From assembly GCF_021390575.1 (NCBI RefSeq), contig NZ_JAJEJQ010000001.1:2580501-2644500 (forward strand): a stretch of DNA of 64,000 nucleotides, written 5' to 3'. This DNA is from Paraburkholderia adhaesiva (lineage in GTDB: Bacteria > Pseudomonadota > Gammaproteobacteria > Burkholderiales > Burkholderiaceae). Below are positions 1 through 8,829 of this stretch, in pieces. The notes under the pieces were generated by a model. That model had not been told where the DNA came from. It searched no databases and saw nothing but the letters and a program-made list of their open reading frames with translations. The translations under genes were made by a program, and so were the position numbers. Positions within the stretch are counted from its first letter, which is position 1. Each line of letters starts with the position of its first letter.

Positions 1-232
1 AAGACGGTGCCGCACACGCGAGGCAGGACAGCCACGGGCGGTATCGCCCATGCAGCGCAAATTGAAGCGCGCGAATCTCGGCTGCCCAGGCGAACGGCAA
101 AACGGCACCCTGCGCTTCACGGTGGGTCGTTCCACCTTGAGTTCCCGTGCCGGCCTGCGGCGCGCATGCCGCTGCGGTTGGTGCTGCAGTTACTGCAGTT
201 GCCGCAGTTGCATTTGCCGCCAGCTCTGCCAT
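1..232 (-). CDS. Partial gene leaving the left edge, unknown product
   Basis: A minus-strand frame opens at an ATG at 232 and stays open for 77 codons to the window edge. The N-terminus is Ala/Thr-rich (starting MAELAANATAATAV), followed by a more ordinary stretch containing FAWAAEIRALQFALHG. A promoter-like TTGCCT-17 bp-TACACT lies upstream at about 265-295 and an AGGG lies 7 nt before the ATG. It would be divergent from ydfG. I do not recognise a family. Part of the Ala-rich start coincides with a ctgcagttg-type repeat, so it could be non-coding. Bases 233-435 hold no other gene that I can see. Confidence 0.35.
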   Translation of the reverse strand, partial: MAELAANATAATAVTAAPTAAACAPQAGTGTQGGTTHREAQGAVLPFAWAAEIRALQFALHGRYRPWLSCLACAAPS

Positions 233-435
233 TCGGGAACCCTATCGCCAGTCACGCAGGGATTGAGCGCGTTAGTGTATTGGATGCGCAGGGAATAGGC
301 AACCGCCGGCGCGAAGCCTTGTGCGGCCGGGCCGCCGATGTTCAGGCCCCTGTTCTATGCCGGCTTCCTTGCCGCAGCGCGTCAATGGAAGTAGGCTTCA
401 CCCTTTCTGTACCTTCTACCGATTTGGGAGCAACC

Positions 436-1182
436 ATGATTGTCTTCGTCACCGGCGCCTCCGCGGGCTTTGGCGCCGCCATCGCCCGGTCCTTTGTGAA
501 GGGCGGGCATCGCGTCATCGCAACCGCTCGCCGCAAGGATCGCCTCGATGCACTCGCCGCCGAACTGGGTGACGCACTGCTGCCGATCGAGCTCGACGTT
601 CGCGACCGCGCCGCCGTTGAGGCGGCCCCCGCCGCGCTGCCGCCCGAATTTGCGTCCGTGGACGTCCTTGTCAACAATGCCGGCCTCGCGCTCGGCGTCG
701 AACCGGCGCAAAAAGCCGATCTCGACGAGTGGGAAACCATGATCGACACCAACTGCACTGGTCTGGTGCAGGTTACCCACGCGTTCCTGCCCGGGATGAT
801 CGCTCGCAACCGTGGCCACGTTTTCAATCTCGGATCGGTGGCCGGGCGCTGGCCGTATCCGGGCGGCAATGTCTATGGCGCAACCAAAGCCTTCGTGCGC
901 CAGTTCAGCCTGAACCTGCGGGCCGATCTCGCGGGCACGGCACTGCGCGTGACCGACATCGAGCCGGGCCTGTGCGGCGGCACCGAGTTTTCGAACGTCC
1001 GTTTTCGCGGCGACGACGCCAAGGCTGCCAACGTCTACAAGGACGTCCAGCCGCTCACCGCTGAGGACATCGCCGACTCGATCTACTGGATCGCCACGCG
1101 TCCCGCGCATGTGAATATCAACACGATCGAGCTGATGCCTGTCGCGCAGTCGTTCGCCGGATTGAGCATCCACCGCGGCTAA
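436..1182 (+). CDS. ydfG: NADP-dependent 3-hydroxy acid / L-allo-threonine dehydrogenase (SDR)
   Basis: A 248-aa classical short-chain dehydrogenase, the same length as E. coli YdfG, which oxidises 3-hydroxy acids such as serine and L-allo-threonine with NADP+ in the cytoplasm. The cofactor motif TGASAGFG is at residues 6-13, NNAG near 78, and the catalytic Ser plus YGATK near 135-153. The C-terminal half (IEPGLCGGTEFSNVRFRGDD) is almost the YdfG signature. The start at 436 was chosen because it gives the family length and follows GGGAG; the frame stays open upstream but that part has no homology. Transcribed towards ybgC, 86 bp downstream. Confidence 0.93.
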   Translation: MIVFVTGASAGFGAAIARSFVKGGHRVIATARRKDRLDALAAELGDALLPIELDVRDRAAVEAAPAALPPEFASVDVLVNNAGLALGVEPAQKADLDEWETMIDTNCTGLVQVTHAFLPGMIARNRGHVFNLGSVAGRWPYPGGNVYGATKAFVRQFSLNLRADLAGTALRVTDIEPGLCGGTEFSNVRFRGDDAKAANVYKDVQPLTAEDIADSIYWIATRPAHVNINTIELMPVAQSFAGLSIHRG

Positions 1183-1268
1183 AGGGCAGGATCGATGTTT
1201 TCGGGCCGGCGTTCGTTGTCATGTGGACGAAAGTCAGTACACCAGCGCGTTCCGGTAGAATGCGCGGC

Positions 1269-1778
1269 ATGGAAAGATCCACCAGTCAGACGGGCGCGGC
1301 CCCGCCCGGGTCCGTGCAGGACTTTACGTGGCAGGTTCGCGTTTATTACGAAGACACGGACGCCGGCGGCATCGTGTTCTACGCGAACTATCTCAAATTC
1401 TTCGAGCGCGCGCGGACCGAATGGCTGCGCGCGTGCGGTGTCGACCAGCGCCGCCTTGCCGAGGAAAATGGCTCGCTCTTCGTAGTGCGCAGTACGGCCA
1501 TCGACTATCGCGCGCCAGCCCGCCTCGACGACATCGTGACGATCACCAGCAGGATTGAGAAGCTCGGCCGCGCGTCGGTCGACTTCATGCAGGAAGCGTG
1601 GCGTGGCGAAACGCTGCTCGCGACAGGAAGCATTCGCGTCGCCTGCGTCCAAGGCGCCACCATGCGCCCCGCCGCCATTCCGGACCACGTGCACGATGCA
1701 TTGCGCCGTGGGCCGGGCAACGACGCACCGGCCGTGTCAACGGCCGCGCAGTTATTACCGTTGATACGACGCCAGTGA
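1269..1778 (+). CDS. ybgC: Tol-Pal system-associated acyl-CoA thioesterase YbgC
   Basis: A 169-aa hotdog-fold 4-hydroxybenzoyl-CoA-type thioesterase. The active-site signature YEDTDAGGIVFYANYLKFFE is intact near residues 28-47, with the catalytic Asp in the DTD. YbgC hydrolyses acyl-CoA or acyl-ACP at the inner face of the cytoplasmic membrane and is linked to phospholipid metabolism. It is the usual first gene of the tol-pal cluster, as here. The ATG at 1269 gives the family length; an upstream ATG at 1221 would add 16 residues with no homology. A TAGAAT -10-like box at 1256-1261 sits just before the start. Confidence 0.93.
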   Translation: MERSTSQTGAAPPGSVQDFTWQVRVYYEDTDAGGIVFYANYLKFFERARTEWLRACGVDQRRLAEENGSLFVVRSTAIDYRAPARLDDIVTITSRIEKLGRASVDFMQEAWRGETLLATGSIRVACVQGATMRPAAIPDHVHDALRRGPGNDAPAVSTAAQLLPLIRRQ

Positions 1779-1908
1779 ACTCGCGCCTGTCAATTCGGGA
1801 CCAAGCAGGGTCCGGTCGCGCTCGCGCGGAGGATTCCCGCTTGTACCCAGGAAGCCTCGCAACGCCTTGCAGCCGCTCGCCCCTTGCGGGACGTTACAAC
1901 GAACCTAT

Positions 1909-2586
1909 ATGAACTCAACTCAAGATCTTTCGATCATTTCGCTCGTTCTTAATGCGAGCGTGCTGGCTCAGGCAGTCATGGGACTGCTCCTGCTGCTCTC
2001 CGTGGTTTCGTGGACCTTTATCTTCCGCAAGTGGTTTGCGATTCGTCGCGCCCGCACGCAAACCGAGCGCTTCGAGCGAGATTTCTGGTCCGGCGGCGAC
2101 CTGCAGGCCCTGTATCAGAGCGCCGCAAACAACCGGCACACGATCGGTGCGCTCGAACGCATCTTCGAGTCGGGCATGCGCGAGTTCCTGAAGGCGAAAG
2201 AAAAGCGCCTGAACAATCCGGACGCTGTGCTCGACGGCGCGCGCCGCGCGATGCGGGCCGCCTTCCAGCGCGAGATGGACGTACTTGAGGCCAACCTGTC
2301 GTTCCTCGCATCGGTGGGTTCGGTCAGCCCGTATATCGGTCTCTTCGGCACCGTATGGGGGATCATGAACGCGTTCCGCGGTCTCGCGAACGTGCAACAG
2401 GCCACGCTCGCGAACGTCGCGCCCGGCATCGCCGAAGCGCTCACCGCAACCGCGATCGGTCTCTTCGCCGCGATTCCGGCTGTCGTCGCCTACAACAGCT
2501 ACGCGCACGACATCGACCGCCTCGCGATTCGCTTCGAAACGTTCATCGAAGAGTTCTCGAACATCCTGCAGCGTCAGGCCCACTAA
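1909..2586 (+). CDS. tolQ: Tol-Pal system proton channel subunit TolQ
   Basis: A 225-aa MotA/TolQ/ExbB-family inner-membrane protein with three membrane spans: near residues 14-38, about 130-155 with the conserved VSPYIGLFGTVWGIM, and about 167-192 with the AEALTATAIGLFAAIP segment. With TolR it forms the proton-driven motor that energises TolA during outer-membrane constriction at division. The ATG at 1909 gives the typical N-terminus (MNSTQDLSII); a TTG at 1867 would only add a non-conserved leader. tolR follows 17 bp downstream. Confidence 0.96.
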   Translation: MNSTQDLSIISLVLNASVLAQAVMGLLLLLSVVSWTFIFRKWFAIRRARTQTERFERDFWSGGDLQALYQSAANNRHTIGALERIFESGMREFLKAKEKRLNNPDAVLDGARRAMRAAFQREMDVLEANLSFLASVGSVSPYIGLFGTVWGIMNAFRGLANVQQATLANVAPGIAEALTATAIGLFAAIPAVVAYNSYAHDIDRLAIRFETFIEEFSNILQRQAH

Positions 2587-2603
2587 TCTTCAAGGAGTCG
2601 GAG

Positions 2604-3050
2604 ATGGGAGGCTCAGTTCGATCGAGCATGCGCGGCAGCCGCTCGCGCCGCGCAATGGCCGACATCAACGTCGTGCCGTACATCGACGTGATGCTGGTGT
2701 TGCTCGTGATCTTCATGGTCACGGCGCCGCTGATCGCGCCGTCGATCGTCAACCTGCCGACTGTCGGCGGCGCGGCGCCACAGCAGCAAACGCCGCCGGT
2801 CGTGGTCAACATTCGCGCAGACGGAAATCTGAGCGTACGCTACAAGGATGATTCCGGCGCCAGCCAGCAGGAAGACATGACGCGGGCCGACCTCGTCGGT
2901 TTCGTCGCCCAGCGCGAGCAGAGCCATCCCGACCAGCCGGTCGTGATCGCCGCCGACAAGGCCGTCAAGTACGAGACCGTGATGAACGTGATGTCCGACC
3001 TGAAGGCACAGGGCGTCAAACGCGTCGGACTGCTCGTTAAACCGCAATGA
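2604..3050 (+). CDS. tolR: Tol-Pal system protein TolR (ExbD/TolR family)
   Basis: A 148-aa ExbD/TolR protein. The single membrane helix holds the family signature DINVVPYIDVMLVLLVIFMV at about residues 20-39, whose Asp is the protonatable residue of the motor. The rest is a periplasmic domain of about 100 residues. The ATG at 2604 is preceded by AAGGAG at 2592-2597, a strong ribosome binding site that fixes the start. Its stop overlaps the tolA start by ATGA, so the two are translationally coupled. Confidence 0.96.
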   Translation: MGGSVRSSMRGSRSRRAMADINVVPYIDVMLVLLVIFMVTAPLIAPSIVNLPTVGGAAPQQQTPPVVVNIRADGNLSVRYKDDSGASQQEDMTRADLVGFVAQREQSHPDQPVVIAADKAVKYETVMNVMSDLKAQGVKRVGLLVKPQ

Positions 3051-4042
3051 CCCGCAAGCAATCCAGCTATCCAGCACAGCCTCCGCGTGATCGCGGCACG
3101 GTACGTGCTTTTCTGCTTGCCGTGCTGATGCACGTGCTGCTCGGGTTCTTCCTCTATCACGGCATCCACTGGCAGAACAGCACGCCGGCGGGCGCGGAAG
3201 CCGAACTGTGGACCGAGGTGCCGGACGTGTCGACGCCGCGCCCAGTTGCACCGCCCGCGCCAGTCGCCCCTGCCCCGCCGCAGCCGACCGAGGAAGCTGA
3301 CATCGCGCTGCAGCAGCAGAAGCACAAGCAGGAAGAAGCCGCGCGTCAGGCGCAGCTCGCTGAGCAGCAGCGTCTGCAACTGCAGCAGCAACAAGAAGCC
3401 GCGGCGAAGCGCCAGCAGCAACTCGCGGCTCAGCAGGCGGCGCAACTCGCCGCGCAACAGAAAGCGGCGAAGCTCAAGCAGCAGCAGGAACAGCAGGCCG
3501 CGGCCGCGAAGCTCAAGCAACAGCAACTGGACGCACAGAAGAAGCAACAGCAGGAAGACGAGCAGAAGCAGGCTCAACTCGAAGCGCAGAAGAAGGCCGA
3601 CGCCGCCAAGGCGGCGAAAGCCAAGGCGCAAGCCGACGCGCAGGCGACGAAGAAGCTCGACGCCGAACGGAACGCGCGTATCGCGCAAATGCAAGGCCTC
3701 GCCGGCGGTAGCGAAAACGCCGGTGGCAACGGTCTCGCAAAGAGCGGCACGGGTAGCGGCGCGGGCGGCACGGCGGCTTCGTCGGGCTACGCGGAGAAGG
3801 TGCAGCGCCTCGTGCGCCCGAAGATCATCTGGGCCGGCGCGACGGAGGGCCTCGAAACGGTGGTGACCGTACGTTGCGCGGCCACTGGCACGCTACTCTC
3901 CGCCTCCGTCTCCCGCTCCAGCGGCAACCAGCAGTGGGACGCAGCGGCTTTGCGCGCAGTCCAGCAGTCGGATCCGATGCCGCTCGACAAGGACGGCAAG
4001 GCACCATCGAACTTTACAATTACTTTGCGCCCTGCAGGTTGA
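3047..4042 (+). CDS. tolA: Cell envelope integrity protein TolA
   Basis: A 331-aa inner-membrane-anchored protein that spans the periplasm. A basic N-terminal tail is followed by one membrane helix (about residues 19-38), a Pro/Thr segment, a long Gln/Ala/Lys-rich helical domain II (about 75-205), a Gly/Ser hinge, and a C-terminal TonB-like domain (about 235-331) containing KIIWAG and a conserved Cys. TolQR pulls on TolA, which contacts TolB and Pal. The start overlaps the tolR stop by 4 nt. The poly-Gln/Ala repeats cause the long antisense frames seen here. Confidence 0.95.
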   Translation: MTRKQSSYPAQPPRDRGTVRAFLLAVLMHVLLGFFLYHGIHWQNSTPAGAEAELWTEVPDVSTPRPVAPPAPVAPAPPQPTEEADIALQQQKHKQEEAARQAQLAEQQRLQLQQQQEAAAKRQQQLAAQQAAQLAAQQKAAKLKQQQEQQAAAAKLKQQQLDAQKKQQQEDEQKQAQLEAQKKADAAKAAKAKAQADAQATKKLDAERNARIAQMQGLAGGSENAGGNGLAKSGTGSGAGGTAASSGYAEKVQRLVRPKIIWAGATEGLETVVTVRCAATGTLLSASVSRSSGNQQWDAAALRAVQQSDPMPLDKDGKAPSNFTITLRPAG

Positions 4043-4160
4043 GGGCGGCCCCAGGGGGCGCAGGCGTGCAGCAGCGAATTAGCGGAACGATTGGAGCTTA
4101 TTCGGGTCTCTTTGCTGTTGCACGATGTTACAAAATAGCTCTTTCAGGAAACATCACAGC

Positions 4161-5453
4161 ATGAGTTTGATGACAAAGCTTGGTCTGCGAACCCTCGTCG
4201 CGTCTTGTTTGATCACGGCCGGCGGTGCGGCGCATGCGCAACTCAACGTCCTCGTGACGGGTATCGGCTCAACCCAGTTTCCGATCGCGACGGCGAATTT
4301 CGCCAACGAAGCAAGTTCGCCCGAACAGGTCAGCGCGATCGTGCGCGCGGACCTGGCGCGCAGCGGCAAGTTCACCAACATCGATGCGGGCAGCGCGCCC
4401 GTTTCGGAGAACGATTCGGTTGATCTCGGCAGCTGGAAAGCCAAGGGCGCAAACGCGTTCGTGTCGGGCAGCGTGAACAAGCTTGCGAACGGTCAATACG
4501 AAGTGCGCTTCAAGCTTTACGACACCGTCAAGGGACAAAGCCTCGGCGGCCTCGTGCTCCAGAGCCCGCCGAGCGGATTGCGCATGAGCGCGCACAAGGT
4601 CGCGGACTACATCTATCAGAAGCTTCTGGGCGACCGCGGCGTGTTCGCCACGCGTCTGTCGTACGTCATCAAGACGGGCAACCGCTATCAGTTGCAGATT
4701 TCCGACTCCGATGGCCAGGACGCGCACATCGCACTGTCGAGCCCTGAGCCGATCATCTCGCCGGCCTGGTCGCCCGACGGGACCAAGGTTGCCTACGTTT
4801 CGTTCGAAAAGAAGAAACCGATCGTCTACGTGCATGACCTGCCAACCGGCCGCCGCGTGATCATCTCGGACCAGAAGGGCAACAATTCGGCGCCCGCCTG
4901 GTCACCGGACGGCCGCACGCTCGCCGTTGCACTGTCGCGCACGGGCAATACGCAGATCTTCGCCGTCAACGCCGACGGCAGCGGCCTGCGCCGCCTCACG
5001 CAAGGCACGACGATCGACACGGAACCCACCTACTCTCCTGACGGCCAGTGGATTTACTTCACCAGCGATCGCGGTGGCCAGCCGCAGATCTACAAGATGC
5101 CAGCCCAGGGCGAAAGCACTGGCGCCGCGCAGCGCGTGACGTTCACCGGCAACTACAATACTAGCCCGCGGGTCAGCCAGGACGGCAAGCAGCTCGCTTA
5201 CATCTCGCGAACGGGCGGCGGATTCAAGCTGTACATCCAGGACCTGCAGTCGGGCGTCGCAACTGCGCTCACCGACACCACACATGACGAATCGCCAAGC
5301 TTCGCGGCGAACGGTCAGTACATTCTTTACGCCACTCAGGTGAACGGCCGTGGCGTGCTGGCCGCTGTATCGACCGACGGTCGTACGCGGCAAATCCTGT
5401 CCGTTCAGGGCGGCATCGTTCGCGAGCCGTCCTGGGGCCCCTTCATGCAATGA
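4161..5453 (+). CDS. tolB: Tol-Pal system periplasmic beta-propeller protein TolB
   Basis: A 430-aa periplasmic protein. It has a Sec signal peptide ending AHA|Q near residue 26, an N-terminal alpha/beta domain (about 30-165) and a six-bladed propeller made of repeated [12 protein letters not shown] blades (residues about 200-420). TolB shuttles between TolA and Pal. The ATG at 4161 ([10 protein letters not shown]) gives a normal signal peptide; an upstream ATG at 4125 would bury it. The 118-bp gap from tolA is larger than elsewhere in the cluster, so a secondary promoter is possible. Confidence 0.95.
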   Translation: MSLMTKLGLRTLVASCLITAGGAAHAQLNVLVTGIGSTQFPIATANFANEASSPEQVSAIVRADLARSGKFTNIDAGSAPVSENDSVDLGSWKAKGANAFVSGSVNKLANGQYEVRFKLYDTVKGQSLGGLVLQSPPSGLRMSAHKVADYIYQKLLGDRGVFATRLSYVIKTGNRYQLQISDSDGQDAHIALSSPEPIISPAWSPDGTKVAYVSFEKKKPIVYVHDLPTGRRVIISDQKGNNSAPAWSPDGRTLAVALSRTGNTQIFAVNADGSGLRRLTQGTTIDTEPTYSPDGQWIYFTSDRGGQPQIYKMPAQGESTGAAQRVTFTGNYNTSPRVSQDGKQLAYISRTGGGFKLYIQDLQSGVATALTDTTHDESPSFAANGQYILYATQVNGRGVLAAVSTDGRTRQILSVQGGIVREPSWGPFMQ

Positions 5454-5471
5454 CACTTCAGGAGAGCAAAA

Positions 5472-5981
5472 ATGATGTCGAATAAAGTCCGCTTGACCTT
5501 GGCCGTTTTGATGATCGGCGCGCTGGCAGCGTGTAAGTCGGGTGTCAAGCCCAACGAAAACGCCAACGCTGGCGCAATGAGCACGCAGCCGAACCCGAAT
5601 GCTGTCGCGCAAGTGAACGTCGATGAACTCAACAACCCGAACAGCCCGCTCGCCAAGCGCAGCGTGTACTTCGACTTCGACAGCTACGTCGTCCGCGACG
5701 AGTTCCAGTCGGTGCTGCAAGCTCACGCGCAGTATCTGAAGGCGCATCCGGAGCGTCACGTCCTGATCCAGGGCAACACCGACGAGCGTGGCACGAGCGA
5801 GTACAACCTGGCACTCGGCCAGCGTCGTGCTGAAGCCGTCCGCCGCGCACTGTCGCTGATGGGCGTGCCGGATTCGCAGATGGAAGCTGTCAGCCTCGGT
5901 AAGGAAAAGCCGGTTGCGCTCGGCCACGACGAAGCATCGTGGGCGCAGAACCGCCGTGCTGACCTCGTGTACCAACAGTAA
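5472..5981 (+). CDS. pal: Peptidoglycan-associated lipoprotein Pal
   Basis: A 169-aa outer-membrane lipoprotein. The lipobox is LAAC with the lipidated Cys at residue 21. An OmpA-like peptidoglycan-binding domain occupies about 60-165, with YFDFDSYVVRDE at its start and the TDERGTSEYNLALGQRRAE signature that contacts diaminopimelate. It anchors the outer membrane to peptidoglycan and is released from the wall by TolB. It has a good site (AGGAGAG) and lies 18 bp after tolB. Confidence 0.97.
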   Translation: MMSNKVRLTLAVLMIGALAACKSGVKPNENANAGAMSTQPNPNAVAQVNVDELNNPNSPLAKRSVYFDFDSYVVRDEFQSVLQAHAQYLKAHPERHVLIQGNTDERGTSEYNLALGQRRAEAVRRALSLMGVPDSQMEAVSLGKEKPVALGHDEASWAQNRRADLVYQQ

Positions 5982-6005
5982 CCGACGTATTGGATGAAGG
6001 GGCGT

Positions 6006-6755
6006 ATGGCGCACCGTTTCTCCCCGCTGCGGACAGCCGCAGCAGCCTGCGTGGCTAGTGTCGCTTTCATGTCGATGCCGGCGCACGCGGGCCTTTTCGA
6101 TGATGATCAGGCACGCCAGGCAATTCTCGACCTGCGAGCGAAGACGGACAACCTGACTAGTCAGCTGTCCGCTGCGCAACGCACGATTCTCGATCAGTCC
6201 AACCGCCTCGACCAGCTGAACCAGCAGGTCGCGACGCTGCGTGGGCAGAACGAGGATCTGGCGAATCAGCTGGCCACCGTGCAGAAGCAACAGAAGGACT
6301 ACTACACGGATCTGGACACGCGTATCAAGAAGTTCGAGCCGCAGCAGCAAACCGTGGACGGCATGCAAGGCACGGTTCAGCCGGGTGAGACGGACGCGTT
6401 CAACGCCGCTTCGCAGCAGTTCCGCAGCGGCGACTTCAAGAACGCCGCAGCGTCGTTCCGCAGCTTCATCGCGAAGTTCCCGGATAGCCCGTACCAGCCG
6501 ACCGCGCAGTTCTGGCTCGGCAACGCGCTCTACGCGCTGAAGGACTACAAGGGTTCGACGGCGACGTGGCAGAACGTGGTCAAGAGCTTTCCGCAGCACC
6601 CGCGGGCGCCCGAGGCCCTGCTCGCGATTGCGAACAATCAGATCGAGCAAGGGCAGAAGGCCGCGGCCAAGCGCACGCTCGAGCAGATCGTTTCGCAATA
6701 CGGCAGCTCGGACGTGGCCCAGACAGCGCAGAGCAAGTTGTCACAGCTCAAGTAG
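6006..6755 (+). CDS. cpoB: Cell division coordinator CpoB (YbgF), TPR protein
   Basis: A 249-aa periplasmic protein. It has a signal peptide ending AHA|G (about residue 30), a trimerising coiled coil at about 35-95 (heptads rich in Leu, Gln, Asn) and three tetratricopeptide repeats in the C-terminal half, beginning with FNAASQQFRSGDFKNAAASF. CpoB links peptidoglycan synthesis (PBP1B) to Tol-driven constriction. The ATG at 6006 is preceded by AAGGGG; an ATG at 5994 is possible. Last gene of the tol-pal cluster, followed by a terminator. Confidence 0.93.
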   Translation: MAHRFSPLRTAAAACVASVAFMSMPAHAGLFDDDQARQAILDLRAKTDNLTSQLSAAQRTILDQSNRLDQLNQQVATLRGQNEDLANQLATVQKQQKDYYTDLDTRIKKFEPQQQTVDGMQGTVQPGETDAFNAASQQFRSGDFKNAAASFRSFIAKFPDSPYQPTAQFWLGNALYALKDYKGSTATWQNVVKSFPQHPRAPEALLAIANNQIEQGQKAAAKRTLEQIVSQYGSSDVAQTAQSKLSQLK

Positions 6756-6817
6756 GCGCTGCAGGACGCGGTTTCACGCGGCATTTGCCGTGCGACACGC
6801 CTCTCGCGTGACGATAC

Positions 6818-6850
6818 AAAGGCCCGGGACACGGTGTGTCCCGGGCCTTT
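6818..6850 (+). terminator. Rho-independent terminator after cpoB
   Basis: A perfect inverted repeat with arms AAAGGCCCGGGACAC and GTGTCCCGGGCCTTT around a 3-nt loop, ending in TTT. It closes the tol-pal cluster. Confidence 0.9.
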
Positions 6851-6879
6851 GTCGTTCCTGAGCGCTGGCGAGATCGCCG

Positions 6880-6908
6880 TTGACACTTGGTCAGTCCGCG
6901 GCTATAAT
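6880..6908 (+). promoter_or_regulatory. Consensus sigma70 promoter of tRNA-Lys
   Basis: TTGACA at 6880-6885 and TATAAT at 6903-6908 with a 17-bp spacer: a perfect consensus promoter whose -10 ends 14 bp before the tRNA. Confidence 0.9.
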
Positions 6909-6922
6909 CCCGCTTCTCTTTT

Positions 6923-6998
6923 GGGTCGTTAGCTCAGCTGGTAGAGCAGCGGACTTTTAATCCGTTGGTCACAGGTTCGAATCCCGTACGGCCTACCA
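6923..6998 (+). tRNA. tRNA-Lys (anticodon TTT)
   Basis: A 76-nt cloverleaf: acceptor GGGTCGT pairing with ACGGCCT (two G-U pairs), D arm GCTC/GAGC, anticodon loop CTTTTAA with anticodon TTT, T arm with GGTTCGAATCC, encoded CCA. The 3' half from 6950 is the integration site of the island that follows, and it was restored on insertion, so the tRNA is intact. Confidence 0.97.
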
Positions 6999-7004
6999 AA
7001 AGAT
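6950..7004 (+). repeat. attL: left 55-bp direct repeat in the tRNA-Lys 3' end
   Basis: Identical over 55 bp to 16482-16536. It covers the anticodon arm to the CCA plus AAAGAT. The two copies bracket the ParA-integrase-retron island, as expected for site-specific integration by a tyrosine recombinase into a tRNA 3' end. Confidence 0.93.
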
Positions 7005-7006
7005 TC

Positions 7007-7035
7007 AAGGGCTTAGCTTCGGCTAAGCCCTTTTT
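7007..7035 (+). terminator. Terminator directly after tRNA-Lys
   Basis: GGGCTTAGC-TTCG-GCTAAGCCC followed by TTTTT: a UUCG-capped hairpin and T-run. It lies inside the island, just past attL, so it arrived with the element and now ends the tRNA transcript. Another terminator lies past attR. Confidence 0.9.
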
Positions 7036-7073
7036 ATTTGCTCCGCAAAAGACGTGTGCTCCGCAATCCCGGG

Positions 7074-8060
7074 CTAGCGCATGCGTTTGGCAATTTCATG
7101 CGCCAACGCCGAAAACTCATGACCAGCCTCGGCCACCTGCTCGTTGTAACCCGAATTCACCTTCCCGCGAAGCTTGCCAATTGCAACGCCAAATTCCTGC
7201 GCTTGTGGCGCCAAACTGTGGAAATCCTTGATTGAAGCGAGCTTGTAAGGCGAAAACGGAACAATCGCCGGATCGACATGACGCAAAACGTCAACAACCC
7301 GATCCCGCACCCGCGGAGCAATCTTCCCCTCCCAATATTCATGCGGCTTGGTCGACGTACGCCCAGACGACACCTTATACGCCGACGTAACGTAGCCCAG
7401 ATACTTCGGCTGACCATGTAGCAGCTGCTTAACCGTCTCGCCCCCAGCCAACGAGCGAACAGTCGCCCAATCCGTAATCCATCGTGCAACTGCACGCCCC
7501 ACTGTCGACAGTGCGCGCAACGAGAAAAGATCGGCCGCAACCGGCGTGATGAAGTAGTCTGAATCCAAGATGATCGCCCGGTTCAAAGGGCCGACGTTCG
7601 GGCCAATGTCGTAAATCACAACGTCCACCTCGTAACGTTCCCCCATGCTACGCGCGGCTCGGGACAACGCGCACATCACGTCATAGTCGCGTCCCTTCCT
7701 TGCGAACGAACCGGTCCACGCGGCCGGCAACTCTTCCTCATAGTCCGCTAGGAGCACGTCGCCCGGACACAGGTACAGTCCGTCCCGTACCTCGTAAGCA
7801 ACGACGTCTTTGATCGGCCCCTTACCGTCAACGACCGGCTTAATAGCAGACCACAAAGTCCCACCATTTTCCTCGCCCGATTCCCCCAAAAGGGCATCCA
7901 GCTCCTTCTCGTTTAGGTAAAACGAAGTGAGGTTGCACTGAGGATCAGCGTCCACCATGAGCACCCGAACACCCTGATCAACCAGCGCGTCCGCCGTGTT
8001 GACAGTCAACGTCGTCTTACCGACTCCGCCTTTATGGTTAAAAAATGTCAGTGTCTGCAT
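7074..8060 (-). CDS. ParA/Soj-type ATPase (lone, no ParB partner)
   Basis: A 328-aa deviant-Walker ATPase. It has KGGVGKTT at residues 10-17 (signature Lys included), DADPQCNL near 38-45, and YDIGPNVGPLNRAI around 155-170 as the Walker B/switch region. Such ATPases position plasmids or other cargo or act in partition, but there is no ParB gene or centromere-like repeat array beside it. It is the first gene inside the left end of the island, running towards the tRNA and next to the integrase remnant. It could stabilise the element or belong to a defence or maintenance function; the sequence does not decide. Confidence 0.85.
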   Translation of the reverse strand: MQTLTFFNHKGGVGKTTLTVNTADALVDQGVRVLMVDADPQCNLTSFYLNEKELDALLGESGEENGGTLWSAIKPVVDGKGPIKDVVAYEVRDGLYLCPGDVLLADYEEELPAAWTGSFARKGRDYDVMCALSRAARSMGERYEVDVVIYDIGPNVGPLNRAIILDSDYFITPVAADLFSLRALSTVGRAVARWITDWATVRSLAGGETVKQLLHGQPKYLGYVTSAYKVSSGRTSTKPHEYWEGKIAPRVRDRVVDVLRHVDPAIVPFSPYKLASIKDFHSLAPQAQEFGVAIGKLRGKVNSGYNEQVAEAGHEFSALAHEIAKRMR

Positions 8061-8172
8061 TTATGCCTCGTTAGTTATCTAAAACGGGACCAAGGCTACC
8101 ACTGAAATTCCATAACTTGTTATATGAAGTGAGAGCGCAGTGCGTTCCAATACCTTACGCGCCGATTTTTTC

Positions 8173-8433
8173 CTACTTAGTCGGCTCAACCTTGTCGCCC
8201 TTCCTCTCACGGACGTAGTGCTCCGTCATCACAACCGACGTATGCCCCAGCTGCAGCTGCGCCGCGCGGATGTCACCAGACGATTCGGCTTTGTCAGTAC
8301 CGGCCTTCGCCCGAAGGTCACGAAATTGAAAGATCCCTTTCTCAACGCCCGCGACCTTGCGCGCACGATCAAACCTAAAGCGCAAAGCGTCCGCCGTCAT
8401 GCCCTCCCCCTTTTCATTCACAACCAGCGAATC
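8173..8433 (-). pseudogene. Tyrosine integrase, C-terminal fragment
   Basis: The last 86 codons of a phage-type tyrosine recombinase: the box II segment with FQFRDLRAKAGTD (catalytic Arg), LGHTS (His), and EHYVRER with the nucleophile Tyr, then the stop at 8173-8175. The frame is cut at 8433 by an IS3-family element. Removing that IS and one copy of the ATC duplication rejoins this piece to 9718-9973 in frame, reading HSRVDSLVVNEKGEG across the junction. The product presumably recognised tRNA-Lys. Confidence 0.9.
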
Positions 8434-8520
8434 AGAGGTGGCCGCGCAAATTCGGACAGTCGGATAAGTGGTTTGGCCGGGGCCTGAGCCAGCGATAATG
8501 CTGGCAAAGGAACCGAGGAA

Positions 8521-8829
8521 ATGACGAAGAGAACCCGACGGACGCACTCAGCGGCGTTCAAAGCGAAAGTGGCACTGGCAGCGGTCAAAGGTGAGCGCAC
8601 GCTGGCCGAACTGGCACAGCAGTTTGATGTACATCCGAACCAGATCACGGAATGGAAGCGGCAGTTGCAGGAGCGTGCGGCAGACGTGTTTGGTGCGACA
8701 GGTGCACCGTCGAGCGATCCGCCGGTGGACGTGAAAACGCTGCACGCGAAGATCGGGCAGTTGACGCTGGAGAACGATTTTTTGTCAGGAGCGCTCGGCA
8801 AAGCCGGACTGCTGAGCGCAAAGCGATGA
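8521..8829 (+). CDS. IS3-family transposase OrfA (DNA-binding subunit)
   Basis: A 102-aa protein with an N-terminal helix-turn-helix ([20 protein letters not shown], then [12 protein letters not shown]) and a C-terminal leucine-zipper-like part ([19 protein letters not shown]). It binds the IS ends. Its stop overlaps the orfB start as ATGA. Confidence 0.93.
   Translation: MTKRTRRTHSAAFKAKVALAAVKGERTLAELAQQFDVHPNQITEWKRQLQERAADVFGATGAPSSDPPVDVKTLHAKIGQLTLENDFLSGALGKAGLLSAKR

Noticed and set aside
4902..6698. A 598-aa minus-strand frame across tolB, pal and cpoB
   Set aside because: Shadow of three recognised genes; no domain visible.
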